A stretch of DNA of 64,000 nt from Microbacterium algeriense (lineage in GTDB: Bacteria > Actinomycetota > Actinomycetes > Actinomycetales > Microbacteriaceae). The position numbers and the translations under genes are program-made. Shown in pieces: positions 44,122 to 53,781 of this stretch. Under the pieces are notes generated by a model. That model saw nothing but the letters and a program-made list of their open reading frames with translations, was not told the DNA's origin and did not search any database. Numbering within the stretch: position 1 is the first letter of the stretch; every line of letters begins with the position of its first letter. The DNA is taken from assembly GCF_008868005.1 (NCBI RefSeq), contig NZ_WAAO01000002.1, forward strand, positions 620,001 to 684,000. The letters run 5' to 3'.

Positions 44122-44731
44122 AGCGGCCGAGTTCTCCCGGGTCGCCCTGGATGCACTCCGACAGCCGTTGGAGTCCGGGGCGATCGAGGTCCACCGGGCG
44201 GGGTTCACCGCACGGTTCCCCGCCCGGTTCCAGCTGCTCCTCGCGATGAACCCGTGTCCGTGCGGAAACTACGGGGTGCGCGGCGCCGAGTGCATCTGCC
44301 CGCCCATGGCCATCCGGCGCTACGCCACCCGCCTCTCCGGCCCCCTCCGTGACCGCATCGACATCGATCTGCAGGTGACCAGAGTGGCGGCTTCGCGAGC
44401 GACGGGCCGTTCCGCGGGGGTCACGACGACGGCCGCGGCCAGGGCGCGCGTCGCGGCGGCCAGGAAGAGGGCGGCCGCGCGCTGGCAGAGCACGCCGTGG
44501 CGACGAAATGCGGATGTGCCCGGCACCTGGCTGCGACAGGGGGCGCTCCGCCTTCCCGCCGGCGCCAGAGCTCCGCTGGATCGGGCGCTCGAGCGCGGGG
44601 CGCTCACGCTGCGGGGTTACGACCGTGTGCTCCGGGTGGCGTGGACCATGGCCGATCTGGCCGACCGGGAGCAGCCGGGCGTGGATGAGATCGGGCGGGC
44701 ACTGCACCTGCGCAGCGGGGTGCCGCGATGA
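44122..44731 (+). pseudogene. comM: comM (YifB), 3' part
   Basis: Continues from DE of Walker B: AAEFSRVALDALRQPLESG, the sensor-1 segment FQLLLAMNPCPCGNYG, the Cys motif CICPP, arginine finger region RLSGPLRDRIDIDLQV, and the C-terminal Mg-chelatase C domain. Overlaps dprA by ATGA. A TTG at 44111 in element DNA could start a 206-residue fragment without Walker A; such a fragment would not be an active ATPase. Confidence 0.95.
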
Positions 44732-45921
44732 TGGACCGCCTTGTCGCTGACCGCGACACCCTCGTCGCTGTCCGCGGCGTCCGCCCGGGTGGTGATGACG
44801 CGGCGGAGAGCATCGCGCGCGCCGCGTGGTCGGTGCTCGCCGAACCGGGGGATACGGTGGCCGGAGCGCTGATCGAAGCTCTCGGGGCCGTCGAGGCCCT
44901 GACTCTGGCTCTCGGGACGTCAGTCCCTCGGACCGGTGCGGCGGTCGGGAGCGAGCTCGCGGCGCGTGCGCTCTCCGAGGCCCGTGCTCGGTGGCGTCCT
45001 CGTGCGAGGCCGGGTGACGTGCGCGACGCGCTCTGCCGTGCGCGCGACGCCGATGCTCGTCTGATCCTCCCCGGAGACGAGTGCTGGCCGACTGCCGTCG
45101 ACGATCTCGGCCCAGGACGCCCGAGTGCGCTCTGGGTGCGGGGCGACCCGGAGCTGCTGGTCCGCACGCCGCGCGTCGCGATCGTCGGCGCTCGGGCGGC
45201 GACCGGATACGGCGAGCATGTCGCAGCGGAGCTCGCGGGCGATCTGGCGGCCACGGGTGCCGTCATCGTCTCCGGCGGCGCCTATGGGATCGACGGGGCC
45301 GCCCACCGAGCCGCCCTCGGCGTCGAGGGGGCGACGGTCGCCTTCCTGGCCGGCGGGGTCGACCGGGCGTACCCGGCCGGGCATCAGCGGCTCCTGCAGC
45401 GGATCGCGGACGAGGGTGCCCTGGTGAGCGAGCCGCCGTGCGGGACGGCTCCCACGAAGTGGCGTTTCCTCGCCCGGAACCGGCTCATCGCGGCGCTCGG
45501 GCATGCCACCGTCGTGGTCGAGGCAGGCTGGCGCAGCGGCTCGCTCAACACGGCGGGACATGCGGCGACGCTCGGGCGCCCGCTGGGCGCGGTTCCGGGA
45601 CCGGTGACCTCGGCGACCTCGGCGGGGTGCCATCGCCTGTTGCGCGAGTACGACGCGCAGTGCGTCACCTCCTCGGCCGAGGTCAGAGAGCTCTGGGGGC
45701 AGAGCGTCGCGGCACCGGAGGACGGCGCGCACGATCCGGATCGCGTGCGTCTGCTCGACGCGCTGAGCACGAGGTCCCGGCGGACGGTGGACGACCTCGC
45801 GCGCAGGTCGGGGTTGGCGACGGACCGGGTCCTGTCCCTGCTCGGGCTGCTCGGTCTCGAGCAAGTCGTCGACGTCGACGAGGCGGGGTGGCGTCGTGTC
45901 CCGACGCCTGCTCCGCGCTGA
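44728..45921 (+). CDS. dprA: DNA-processing protein DprA
   Basis: 397 residues. Rossmann-like core VAIVGARAATGYGEHVAAELAGDL and VSGGAYGIDGAAHRAAL, the PAGHQRLL loop, PPCGTAPTKWRFLARNRLIAALG, and a C-terminal winged helix. Loads RecA on incoming ssDNA in transformation. ATGA overlap with comM; in the integrated state it must be expressed from readthrough of attR-proximal sequence or a promoter inside the comM 3' part. Confidence 0.95.
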   Translation: MMDRLVADRDTLVAVRGVRPGGDDAAESIARAAWSVLAEPGDTVAGALIEALGAVEALTLALGTSVPRTGAAVGSELAARALSEARARWRPRARPGDVRDALCRARDADARLILPGDECWPTAVDDLGPGRPSALWVRGDPELLVRTPRVAIVGARAATGYGEHVAAELAGDLAATGAVIVSGGAYGIDGAAHRAALGVEGATVAFLAGGVDRAYPAGHQRLLQRIADEGALVSEPPCGTAPTKWRFLARNRLIAALGHATVVVEAGWRSGSLNTAGHAATLGRPLGAVPGPVTSATSAGCHRLLREYDAQCVTSSAEVRELWGQSVAAPEDGAHDPDRVRLLDALSTRSRRTVDDLARRSGLATDRVLSLLGLLGLEQVVDVDEAGWRRVPTPAPR

Positions 45922-45984
45922 GATCCTCGCATCCCGACGGCGAGGCGACGGCGGACCAACGGAGGTGGCGGGCAAGCTGGACGC

Positions 45985-46887
45985 ATGGATCTCTCGGCAG
46001 CGATCGAGGCGTTCACCGATCACCTCGAACGCGTGCGTCGGCTGTCGCCGGCGACCGTGAAGGCGTACCGCTCGGACCTGCGCGACCTCGCCTCCTCGAG
46101 CGGCGCGGCTTCTCTCGAGGCCGTGGACCTGGACGCACTCCGGGACTGGCTGTGGCAGGCCACGCAGCGAGGGGATGCGCGCTCCACCCTGGCGAGACGC
46201 TCCGCGGCGGCACGGTCCTTCTTCCGCTGGGCACAGGAGCAGGGGTTCATCGCCCACGACCCGAGTCTGCGGCTCATCGCCCCCAAGAAGGGACGCCCGC
46301 TGCCCACCGTCGCATCACGCGACGCGATGTCCGGCCTGCTCGACGCGCACAGGGCAGCAGCGGAAGCGGGGGATCCGCTGGCGCTCCGCGACCACGCGAT
46401 CCTCGAGCTGCTCTACGGCTCCGGCATCCGGGTGTCCGAACTCTGCGGGCTGGACGTCGACGATCTGGATCTCGACCGCGGCACGGCGCGCGCGCTCGGC
46501 AAAGGGTCGAAGGAGCGCGTCGTGCCGTACGGCACGCCGGCTCGGGACGCGCTCGACGCCTACCTCCGCCGGGGTCGCCCTGCCCTCGTGGCGCGGGCGC
46601 GGACGTTCACTCCGGCGGTGATCCTCGGCAGCCGCGGCGGCCGGATCGGGCCGCGCACGGTCTACGACCTGGTCGCACGGGTACTCGCGCCGATCGTCGG
46701 CGCCGAGACCATCGGCCCGCACGCGCTGCGCCATACCGCGGCGACGCACCTCCTCGACGGGGGTGCGGACCTCCGCGCCGTGCAGGAGATCCTGGGCCAC
46801 GCCAGTCTCGGCACCACCCAGATCTACACCCATGTCTCGACCGAGCGGCTGACAGCCACCTATCGGCTGGCCCACCCCCGCGCGTGA
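45985..46887 (+). CDS. xerC: Tyrosine recombinase XerC
   Basis: 300 residues. N-terminal SAM-like domain, then the catalytic domain with Arg149, Lys173, His246, Arg249, His272 and Tyr281 (GSGIRVSEL, HALRHTAATH, LGHASLGTTQIYTHV). Resolves chromosome dimers at dif with its partner. It follows dprA in the usual order and is host-encoded, not part of the element. Confidence 0.95.
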   Translation: MDLSAAIEAFTDHLERVRRLSPATVKAYRSDLRDLASSSGAASLEAVDLDALRDWLWQATQRGDARSTLARRSAAARSFFRWAQEQGFIAHDPSLRLIAPKKGRPLPTVASRDAMSGLLDAHRAAAEAGDPLALRDHAILELLYGSGIRVSELCGLDVDDLDLDRGTARALGKGSKERVVPYGTPARDALDAYLRRGRPALVARARTFTPAVILGSRGGRIGPRTVYDLVARVLAPIVGAETIGPHALRHTAATHLLDGGADLRAVQEILGHASLGTTQIYTHVSTERLTATYRLAHPRA

Positions 46888-46903
46888 GCCCGTCGGGGGT
46901 GGG
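46871..46903. terminator. Hairpin terminator between xerC and the M23-like gene
   Basis: CCCACCCCC pairs with GGGGGTGGG, 15-base loop, across the convergent gene ends. Confidence 0.55.
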
Positions 46904-46905
46904 AC

Positions 46906-47457
46906 TCAGAAGGACTCGCAGCAGGGGAGCAGAACGGCGCGGGGAACGTCGTCGAAGAGCAGCATCGGGTTGATGTACGCCCCGTCCCTGCGCACGCCGA
47001 CGTGGAGCGCGCCCGGGGACGTATGCCCGCCGACGTCGACGCGGCCGATCTCCTGACCGGCCGCCACCGACTGCCCGGGCTGCAGCGTCGAGCTCAGCGG
47101 CTCGAAGGTCGACACCAATCCGTCGTCGTGAGCGATGGTCAGCAGCGCTCGGTCGACGACCGTTCCCCGGAAGGCCACCACCCCCGGCGCCGGCGCGACG
47201 ACCACGGCGCCGATCGCGGCCCCGAGATCGACGCCACGGTGGCCGGCGCCGTAGCGATGCGCCGGTGCCCGATAGGGGTTCACGACCGTGTGGACGCCCG
47301 CCACAGGCCAGCGCCAGCGCGGCCACCGGTCCTCCGGGACACTCGCGGTCACCGCGGGGGCACCCGCGGTCGCCGGGGGGATGGTGGGGCCGCTCGACAC
47401 GGTCAGGAGGATCAACGCCGACGCGGCACCGGAGATCGAACGGAGAAGCCTGCGCAT
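46906..47457 (-). CDS. Secreted M23-like (LytM) protein with degenerate active site
   Basis: 183 residues from ATG 47457, with an N-terminal signal peptide (RRLLRSISGAASALILLTVSS). M23 fold: RWPVAGVHTVVNPYRAP, GHRGVDLGA (zinc ligands His and Asp at H-x3-D spacing), APGVVAFRGTVVDRALLTIAHDDGLVSTFEPL. The usual His-x-His pair is Ala-Leu-His (GALHVGVRRDG): the first, catalytic His is missing. It is therefore likely an amidase activator or cell-wall binding protein. Located beside rpsB as in other actinobacteria. Confidence 0.85.
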   Translation of the reverse strand: MRRLLRSISGAASALILLTVSSGPTIPPATAGAPAVTASVPEDRWPRWRWPVAGVHTVVNPYRAPAHRYGAGHRGVDLGAAIGAVVVAPAPGVVAFRGTVVDRALLTIAHDDGLVSTFEPLSSTLQPGQSVAAGQEIGRVDVGGHTSPGALHVGVRRDGAYINPMLLFDDVPRAVLLPCCESF

Positions 47458-47761
47458 CCTCGGAGTCTCGCGCGCCCGCCCGGCGCCGAGACGCCGAGCC
47501 GGGTAGCCTCGCGACCGTTCGGGACAACACGTCGTCACCGATCGCGGTGCAGGGTGAGTGCGGACGCACATCCTGTATGCTTGGGGAGCACCTCGAACTC
47601 GGGGTGACTACGCGTGCCCACAGCGATTCATCTCGCGGCATCCACACCCACAGGTCCCTCTCGCACGAGGGCGGGTGTGCGCCGGGCACCAGGGAGTCCG
47701 ATCATCCGATCGGCTTGACAACCTCAACGGCGCAGAATCGCGCCAGAACCAGGAGACGACC
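47458..47761 (+). promoter_or_regulatory. rpsB upstream region
   Basis: 304 bases without a gene. A TATGCT -10-like box at 47576-47581 suggests a leader of about 180 bases before rpsB; its -35 is weak. TTGACA occurs at 47715-47720 with no well-spaced -10. A structured ribosomal-protein leader is possible but I see no decisive fold. Confidence 0.35.
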
Positions 47762-48703
47762 ATGGCTGTGGTCACCATCCGCCAGCTGCTCGACAGCGGC
47801 GTGCACTTCGGACACCAGACCCGTCGGTGGAACCCGAAGGTCAAGCGCTTCATCCTCACCGAGCGCAGCGGCATCCACATCATCGACCTGCAGCAGTCGC
47901 TGGGCTACATCGACAAGGCCTACGACTTCGTCAAGGAGACCGTCGCCCACGGCGGCACGATCCTCTTCGTCGGCACGAAGAAGCAGGCTCAGGAGATCCT
48001 CGCCGAGCAGGCGACCCGCGTGGGTCAGCCGTTCGTCAACCAGCGCTGGCTCGGTGGACTCCTCACCAACTTCTCCACGATCTCCAAGCGTCTCGCACGC
48101 ATGAAGGAGCTCGAGGAGCTCGACTACGAGACCCCGGCCAACAGCGGCTTCACGAAGAAGGAGCTCCTGCTCAAGAAGCGCGAGCTCGACAAGCTGCACA
48201 AGTCGCTCGGTGGTATCCGCAACCTCACGAAGACGCCGTCCGCCCTCTGGGTCGTCGACGCCAAGCGCGAGCACCTCGCGATCGACGAGGCCAAGAAGCT
48301 CGGCATCCCGGTCATCGGCATCCTCGACACGAACGCCGACCCGGACGACTTCCAGTACCCGATCCCCGGCAACGACGACGCGATCCGCTCCGTCTCGCTG
48401 CTGACCCGCATCATCGCGGACGCCGCCGCCGAGGGCCTGCAGCAGAAGCACAACCCCGAGTCGGGCGACGCAGAGCCGCTGGCCGAGTGGGAGAAGGAGC
48501 TTCTCGAGACCCCCGTCCAGGAGTCCGCTGACGCTGCCGAGGTCGTGACCGCCGACGACGAGGCCGCTGTCGTCGAGACGCCCGCCGCCGACGCCGCCGC
48601 TGCCGACGAGGCCGGTGCTGAGGCACACGACGAGGCGATCGCCGCCGCTTCCGGTGAGGAGACCGCAGAGGTCGCCGCCGCCGAGGCAGCAGACGCCAAG
48701 TAA
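47762..48703 (+). CDS. rpsB: 30S ribosomal protein S2
   Basis: 313 residues from ATG 47762 (AGGAGACGACC upstream). [36 protein letters not shown] and [24 protein letters not shown] are invariant S2. The C-terminal 70 residues form an Ala/Glu-rich acidic tail found in many actinobacterial S2 proteins. Confidence 0.97.
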   Translation: MAVVTIRQLLDSGVHFGHQTRRWNPKVKRFILTERSGIHIIDLQQSLGYIDKAYDFVKETVAHGGTILFVGTKKQAQEILAEQATRVGQPFVNQRWLGGLLTNFSTISKRLARMKELEELDYETPANSGFTKKELLLKKRELDKLHKSLGGIRNLTKTPSALWVVDAKREHLAIDEAKKLGIPVIGILDTNADPDDFQYPIPGNDDAIRSVSLLTRIIADAAAEGLQQKHNPESGDAEPLAEWEKELLETPVQESADAAEVVTADDEAAVVETPAADAAAADEAGAEAHDEAIAAASGEETAEVAAAEAADAK

Positions 48704-48744
48704 TCCCTCGTACACACACCTAACGAAGCAAGGAGCCACCACAC

Positions 48745-49572
48745 ATGGCCAACTTCACCATCGCCGACCTCAAGGCGCTGCGTGAGCAGCTCGGCACGGG
48801 AATGGTCGACACCAAGAAGGCGCTCGAGGAGGCTGACGGCGACGTCCAGAAGGCCACCGAGATCCTGCGCCTGAAGGGTGCCAAGGGCAACGCGAAGCGC
48901 GCCGACCGTTCCACCAGCGAGGGACTGATCGTCGCTCGCGAGCAGGACGGCGCCGTGACGCTCATCGAGCTCGCCTGCGAGACCGACTTCGTCGCGAAGA
49001 ACGAGCGCTTCATCGCGCTGGCCGACAAGGTCGCGGACGCTGCGGCGGCCGTCAAGGCCGATTCGGTCGAGGCTGCCCTCGCCGCCTCCGCCGGCGACAA
49101 GAGCGTCGAGCAGGTCATCTCGGAAGAGGCCGCGATCATCGGCGAGAAGGTCGAGCTGCGCCGCGTGCGCACGATCACCGGCGACAAGGTCGAGGTCTAC
49201 CTGCACCGCACCAGCAAGGACCTGCCGCCGCAGATCGGCGTCGTCGTCGCCTACTCGGGTGACGACGCGGAGACCGCGCGCAGCATCGCCCAGCACATCT
49301 CGTTCGCGAACCCGTCGTACCTGTCCCGCGAGGACGTTCCGACGGACGCCGTCGAGAAGGAGCGCGAGATCGTCACCGAGATCTCCCGCAACGAGGGCAA
49401 GCCGGAGGCGGCTCTGCCCAAGATCGTCGAGGGTCGCGTGTCCGCGTTCATCAAGCAGGTCGCCCTGCTCGAGCAGGACTACGCGAAGGACAACAAGCTC
49501 TCTGTCGCCCAGGTGGCGAAGGACGCCGGTATCACCGTGACGGACTTCGCGCGCTTCAAGGTCGGCGCGTAG
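48745..49572 (+). CDS. tsf: Elongation factor Ts
   Basis: 275 residues. N-terminal UBA-like [24 protein letters not shown], then [28 protein letters not shown] and the dimerisation domain. Nucleotide exchange factor for EF-Tu. 41 bases after rpsB in one operon, closed by a strong terminator. Confidence 0.97.
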   Translation: MANFTIADLKALREQLGTGMVDTKKALEEADGDVQKATEILRLKGAKGNAKRADRSTSEGLIVAREQDGAVTLIELACETDFVAKNERFIALADKVADAAAAVKADSVEAALAASAGDKSVEQVISEEAAIIGEKVELRRVRTITGDKVEVYLHRTSKDLPPQIGVVVAYSGDDAETARSIAQHISFANPSYLSREDVPTDAVEKEREIVTEISRNEGKPEAALPKIVEGRVSAFIKQVALLEQDYAKDNKLSVAQVAKDAGITVTDFARFKVGA

Positions 49573-49579
49573 CAACGTC

Positions 49580-49614
49580 GAAGGGGTTCGGATCGCCACG
49601 ATCCGAACCCCTTC
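49580..49614 (+). terminator. tsf terminator
   Basis: Perfect 16-bp stem (GAAGGGGTTCGGATCG and complement) with a 3-base loop, right after tsf. Confidence 0.85.
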
Positions 49615-49666
49615 TTCATGCCCACGAGGCATTATCTTGAATCGGGACGAGAGGACACACCCACCC

Positions 49667-50383
49667 ATGACTGAACGAACCGGACGCCGTCGCGTCCTTC
49701 TCAAGCTCTCCGGCGAGGCCTTCGGAGCCGGGCAGCTGGGTGTCAGCCCCGATGTGGTCTCCCAGATCGCGCGCGACATCGCCGCGGCCGTCGACCGGGT
49801 CGAGGTCGCGATCGTGGTCGGCGGTGGCAACTTCTTCCGCGGAGCCGAGCTCAGCCAGCGCGGGATGGACCGGGGACGCGCAGACTACATGGGCATGCTC
49901 GGCACGGTCATGAACGCGCTCGCGCTGCAGGACTTCCTGGAGCAGGCGGGAGCGGCGACCCGCGTGCAGTCCGCCATCTCGATGACCCAGGTCGCAGAGC
50001 CGTACATCCCGCGCCGGGCGGAGCGTCACCTCGAGAAGGGGCGCGTGGTCATCTTCGGCGCTGGAGCCGGCCTGCCCTACTTCTCCACGGACACCGTCGC
50101 GGCGCAGCGTGCGCTCGAGATCGGCGCGCAGGAGGTCCTGGTCGCGAAGAACGGCGTCGATGCGATCTACACGGCCGACCCGAACAAGCACGCGGACGCA
50201 GAGCGCATCGAGCGCGTCACCTACCGCGATGCGCTGCAGCGCGGACTGAAGGTCGTCGACTCGACCGCGTTCAGTCTCTGCATGGACAACAGCATGGACA
50301 TGCGCGTCTTCGGCATGGAGCCCGCGGGCAACGTGACGCGTGCATTGCTCGGCGAACCGATCGGCACCCTCGTCACCGCCTGA
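49667..50383 (+). CDS. pyrH: UMP kinase
   Basis: 238 residues from ATG 49667. Amino-acid-kinase fold: [39 protein letters not shown], and [17 protein letters not shown]. Phosphorylates UMP. Conserved tsf-pyrH-frr order. Confidence 0.96.
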   Translation: MTERTGRRRVLLKLSGEAFGAGQLGVSPDVVSQIARDIAAAVDRVEVAIVVGGGNFFRGAELSQRGMDRGRADYMGMLGTVMNALALQDFLEQAGAATRVQSAISMTQVAEPYIPRRAERHLEKGRVVIFGAGAGLPYFSTDTVAAQRALEIGAQEVLVAKNGVDAIYTADPNKHADAERIERVTYRDALQRGLKVVDSTAFSLCMDNSMDMRVFGMEPAGNVTRALLGEPIGTLVTA

Positions 50384-50451
50384 GCGTCCGACTCGGCGGA
50401 GACGCCTCCGCCCGATAGAATTTGCAGAACACCCCGACGATAGGAGTCACC

Positions 50452-51006
50452 GTGATCGCGGACGTCCTCGCTGAAACCACCACTCGCATGAACCGGGCGG
50501 TCGAAGCTGCCAAGGAGGACTTCTCCACGGTGCGCACCGGTCGCGCGAACCCCCAGATGTTCCAGAAGGTGCTCGTCGACTACTACGGCACCCCCACCCC
50601 GATCGCCCAGCTCGCCTCCCTGGCGAACCAGGAGGCGCGGACGCTCATCATCACGCCGTACGACAAGTCGGCGCTGAAGGCGATCGAGCAGGCCATCCGC
50701 GACATGCCCAACCTCGGGGCGAACCCCACGAACGACGGCAACCTCGTGCGCGTCACGATGCCGGAGCTGACGGCCGAGCGCCGCAAGGAGTACGTCAAGC
50801 TCGTCAAGTCCAAGGGCGAGGACGCGAAGGTCCACGTCCGTGGAATCCGTCGCAAGGCGAAGGACGACCTCGACGCTCTCAAGAGCGAGGTCGGCGAGGA
50901 TGAGATCGCGCGCGGGGAGAAGGAGCTCGACGCTCTCACCCGCCAGCACGTCGACCTCATCGACGACGCGCTGAAGCGCAAAGAGGCCGAACTCCTCGAG
51001 GTGTAG
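50452..51006 (+). CDS. frr: Ribosome recycling factor
   Basis: 184 residues from GTG 50452 (TAGGAGTCACC upstream). [45 protein letters not shown] and [16 protein letters not shown] are characteristic. Splits post-termination ribosomes with EF-G. A TAGAAT -10 box lies at 50416-50421. Confidence 0.97.
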   Translation: MIADVLAETTTRMNRAVEAAKEDFSTVRTGRANPQMFQKVLVDYYGTPTPIAQLASLANQEARTLIITPYDKSALKAIEQAIRDMPNLGANPTNDGNLVRVTMPELTAERRKEYVKLVKSKGEDAKVHVRGIRRKAKDDLDALKSEVGEDEIARGEKELDALTRQHVDLIDDALKRKEAELLEV

Positions 51007-51011
51007 TCGGG

Positions 51012-52163
51012 ATGTCTGACGAATCGCGAGACGCTGATGAGGGAACGCCGTTGACGCGTCGCGACGCGCGAGACGGCGTGCCCTCCGACGGCGTCCCGCT
51101 CGCGGACACGGCGTTCCCGACCTTCGACACCGACGCGATCCCGCCCCGTCCTCCGCTTCCGACGCCTGTCGTCGCGGCAGGGACCGCGGCCTCCGGATCG
51201 GATCCGCTCGACACGGCGGATCACAATGCGATCCGGGAGCAGTGGCGAGCCGCGCGCGACGAGTTCGGCACCCACGTCTCCCACGCCCGAGATCAGCTCG
51301 ATCAGGCGAACGAGCGGATCAAGCAGCGGACGGGTCGCGATCTGATCCTCGCGACCTTGATCGGCCTCGCCTTCGGTGCGGCCCTGCTGGGTTCGCTGCT
51401 GTTCGTGAAGGCCCTGTTCGTCCCGTTCGCGCTGGCGGCGGCGCTGCTGGGCGTGTATGAGCTGTCCCGTGCGCTGCGCGCGTCCGGCCGACGGGTGGAC
51501 GTGGTGCCGCAGCTCATCGCGGCCGCGTTCCTGGTCCTCTCCGCGTACTTCGCCGAGCCGTGGCTGAGCTGGGTGATGCTCTTCGTCGCCGTCGCGTTCG
51601 TGATCGTGTGGCGCCTGATGGCGCAGATGGTCGCGAAGGACGGCCGCACGTACGGAGACGTCCTCGCGGACGCCGTGATCAGCGGATTCGTGCAGATCTA
51701 CGTCCCGTTCCTGGCCGGCGTGGCCCTCATCCTGCTGGAACAGGAGGGCGGTCAGTGGTGGGTGCTCAGCTTCATCGCCATCGCCGTCGCCGCGGACACC
51801 GGAGCCTATGCCGCAGGGCTGGCTTTCGGCCGTCACCCGATGGCTCCCAAGATCTCTCCGAAGAAGACCTGGGAGGGCTTCGGCGGGGCCGTTCTCGCGT
51901 CGCTCGCGGCCGGCGTGCTGCTGGCGATCTTCCTCCTCGACCTGCCGTGGTGGGCCGGGGTCATCTTCGGCGCCTCGATCCTGCTCTCCGCCACGCTCGG
52001 CGATCTCGGCGAGTCCATGCTCAAGCGTGACCTCGGCATCAAGGACATGAGCTCGTGGCTGCCCGGTCACGGAGGCCTGCTCGACCGGCTGGACAGCATC
52101 CTCCCGTCCACGGTGCCCGCTCTCTGCCTTTACTTCCTCCTCTCTCCCTGGGTGGTGCTGTGA
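51012..52163 (+). CDS. cdsA: Phosphatidate cytidylyltransferase CdsA
   Basis: 383 residues. Hydrophilic Pro-rich N-terminus of about 100 residues, then eight membrane segments and the CdsA signature: KISPKKTWEGFGGA, ATLGDLGESMLKRDLGIKDMS and PGHGGLLDRLDSI. Makes CDP-diacylglycerol for phospholipids. The long soluble N-terminus is typical for Microbacteriaceae. Confidence 0.95.
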   Translation: MSDESRDADEGTPLTRRDARDGVPSDGVPLADTAFPTFDTDAIPPRPPLPTPVVAAGTAASGSDPLDTADHNAIREQWRAARDEFGTHVSHARDQLDQANERIKQRTGRDLILATLIGLAFGAALLGSLLFVKALFVPFALAAALLGVYELSRALRASGRRVDVVPQLIAAAFLVLSAYFAEPWLSWVMLFVAVAFVIVWRLMAQMVAKDGRTYGDVLADAVISGFVQIYVPFLAGVALILLEQEGGQWWVLSFIAIAVAADTGAYAAGLAFGRHPMAPKISPKKTWEGFGGAVLASLAAGVLLAIFLLDLPWWAGVIFGASILLSATLGDLGESMLKRDLGIKDMSSWLPGHGGLLDRLDSILPSTVPALCLYFLLSPWVVL

Positions 52164-52741
52164 TGAATGACGACCAGCTCGTTGACCGGCCGACGTCGTC
52201 GCCACCGGCGTTCGCGGTGACCTCCGGTCGTGAGCGCGGCTACCACCGTGCCGCGGTCGACACCTTCCTCGCCTCGGCGAGGAAGGCCTTCGAGACCGGC
52301 AGCGACGATCTCGGCGCGGACGACGTGCGGATCGCATCCTTCCCCCTCGTCAAGAACGGCTACGTCGTCGCCGACGTCGATGCCGCGCTGGGACGGGTGG
52401 AGGACGCGTTCGCCGCGCGTGAGCGCGAGCGCGCGGTGCGCTCGGAGGGCGCGGGAGCCTGGGTCGAGCGCGCCCGATCGGATGCGCAGGTGATCCTCGA
52501 TCACCTCGCCCGTCCGCGGCGTCGGCGTTTCGCGCGGACCGGCATCCTCACCTTCGGGTACCGCATCGACGAGGTCGATCACGTCTCCTCCCGCATCGTC
52601 CGCTATCTCCGGGACGGTGATCCACTGACGGCGGAGCAGCTGCGCTCTGCGGCTTTCCGGATGCAGCGCGGCGGGTATCGCGAGGAGCAGGTCGATGCCC
52701 TCCTCGACGCCACGATCGATGTGATTCTCGCCGTCCGCTAA
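52163..52741 (+). CDS. DivIVA domain-containing protein
   Basis: 192 residues, start TGATG-coupled to cdsA. Two repeats of the short DivIVA-like motif: GRERGYHRAAVDTFLASARKAFE and YVVADVDAALGRVEDAFAARE, then FGYRIDEVDHVSSRIVRYL and GGYREEQVDALLDATIDVIL. This is the repeat type found in actinobacterial DivIVA-domain proteins, not full Wag31. It may act in polar growth with phospholipid synthesis. Confidence 0.8.
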   Translation: MNDDQLVDRPTSSPPAFAVTSGRERGYHRAAVDTFLASARKAFETGSDDLGADDVRIASFPLVKNGYVVADVDAALGRVEDAFAARERERAVRSEGAGAWVERARSDAQVILDHLARPRRRRFARTGILTFGYRIDEVDHVSSRIVRYLRDGDPLTAEQLRSAAFRMQRGGYREEQVDALLDATIDVILAVR

Positions 52742-52806
52742 GTTCCTGATGGTCGATCCAGGCACTGTTGCGTAGACTGTCCCTCATCGTGAACTCCCGA
52801 AACGAC

Positions 52807-53484
52807 ATGAATCCCGAACGAAGCGACCTCTCGCCGGTGCCCGCGGCAAGGAGATCTTCGGCGCGCCAGGCCACACGTCGACAGTCCCGCCGCCGCACTG
52901 TGGCGAGCGTCGTGAGCGCCCTGGCCGTCGTCGGATTCGCCGGCGCCCTCATGGCCCCGACCGGTGTGGCTCTCGCACAGCCGGCGCCGGAGGAGTCCCC
53001 GGATTCCGCGTACTCTCTGGCCCTCGCCGACATGCAGGACATCACGGTCACCGTCAGCGGCGCCGCGATCACCCCGGTCGAGCGCGGCACTTTCGAGGTC
53101 TACGTCAAGCCGAAGCCGAAGCCGAAGCCCGCCCCGGTCGCGGTGAGTCCCTCGACAGGCACCGGTGGATCCTCCGGGGGATCGTCCCTGCCTCCCTACG
53201 CGGGGGGCGGCGCGCCCGCGGAATGGATGGCCGCCGCAGGGATCGCCCAGAGCGACTGGCAGTACGTCGACTACGTCGTGTCACGCGAGAGCGGCTGGAA
53301 CCCGAACGCCACGAACTCGTCCTCCGGCGCGTGCGGCCTCGTCCAGGCGCTGCCCTGCAGCAAGGTGCCGGGCAACGGATACAACCCGGTCGACAACCTG
53401 CGATGGGCGACGGGATACGCCACCGGTCGCTACGGCAGCTGGGCCGGCGCGTACAACTTCTGGGTCAACAACCACTGGTGGTGA
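52807..53484 (+). CDS. Secreted lysozyme-fold protein (transglycosylase-like)
   Basis: 225 residues from ATG 52807 (GTG 52789, ten bases after a TAGACT -10 box, is also possible). Signal peptide RRRTVASVVSALAVVGFAGALMAP, a Pro/Lys repeat KPKPKPKPAP, a Gly/Ser linker, then a C-terminal lysozyme-like domain with probable catalytic Glu in DYVVSRESGWNP, SSSGACGLVQALPCSK and YNFWVNNHWW. Likely peptidoglycan-remodelling. Confidence 0.85.
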   Translation: MNPERSDLSPVPAARRSSARQATRRQSRRRTVASVVSALAVVGFAGALMAPTGVALAQPAPEESPDSAYSLALADMQDITVTVSGAAITPVERGTFEVYVKPKPKPKPAPVAVSPSTGTGGSSGGSSLPPYAGGGAPAEWMAAAGIAQSDWQYVDYVVSRESGWNPNATNSSSGACGLVQALPCSKVPGNGYNPVDNLRWATGYATGRYGSWAGAYNFWVNNHWW

Positions 53485-53493
53485 GCAGGCACG

Positions 53494-53781
53494 ATGCCCC
53501 GCTCGCGCAGACGCCCTCCGGCGCGCCCTGAGGGCGACGACTCGTTCGATCGCCTGCTCGCCGGCTGGAAGCGCTCGGAGTCCCGCCGCGGAGCCGAATG
53601 GACCGTGCAGCCGGTCTCGGCGGTACAGGCGCAGAAGGAGTACCTCTGCCCGGGCTGCGGCCGCGGAATCGAGACCGGGACGGCGCACGTCGTCGCCTGG
53701 CGCGCGGACGGGGTTCTCGGCGACGCGGCGGATCTCGCGGCTCGTCGTCACTGGCACACACACTGTTGGAGGATGTCGTGA
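53494..53781 (+). CDS. Small zinc-finger-like actinobacterial protein
   Basis: 95 residues, basic N-terminus, then CPGCGRGIETGTAHVVAWRAD and RRHWHTHCW, a CxxC...HxHxC metal-binding pattern. Often annotated as ATP/GTP-binding protein without evidence. Overlaps the next gene by GTGA. Function unknown. Confidence 0.8.
   Translation: MPRSRRRPPARPEGDDSFDRLLAGWKRSESRRGAEWTVQPVSAVQAQKEYLCPGCGRGIETGTAHVVAWRADGVLGDAADLAARRHWHTHCWRMS

Noticed and set aside
44111..44731. Functional short ComM from the TTG at 44111
   Set aside because: It lacks Walker A and the N-terminal domain and has no ribosome binding site; best treated as the 3' remnant.
45985..46887. XerC as part of the mobile element
   Set aside because: It follows comM-dprA in host order outside attR, with host-like composition.
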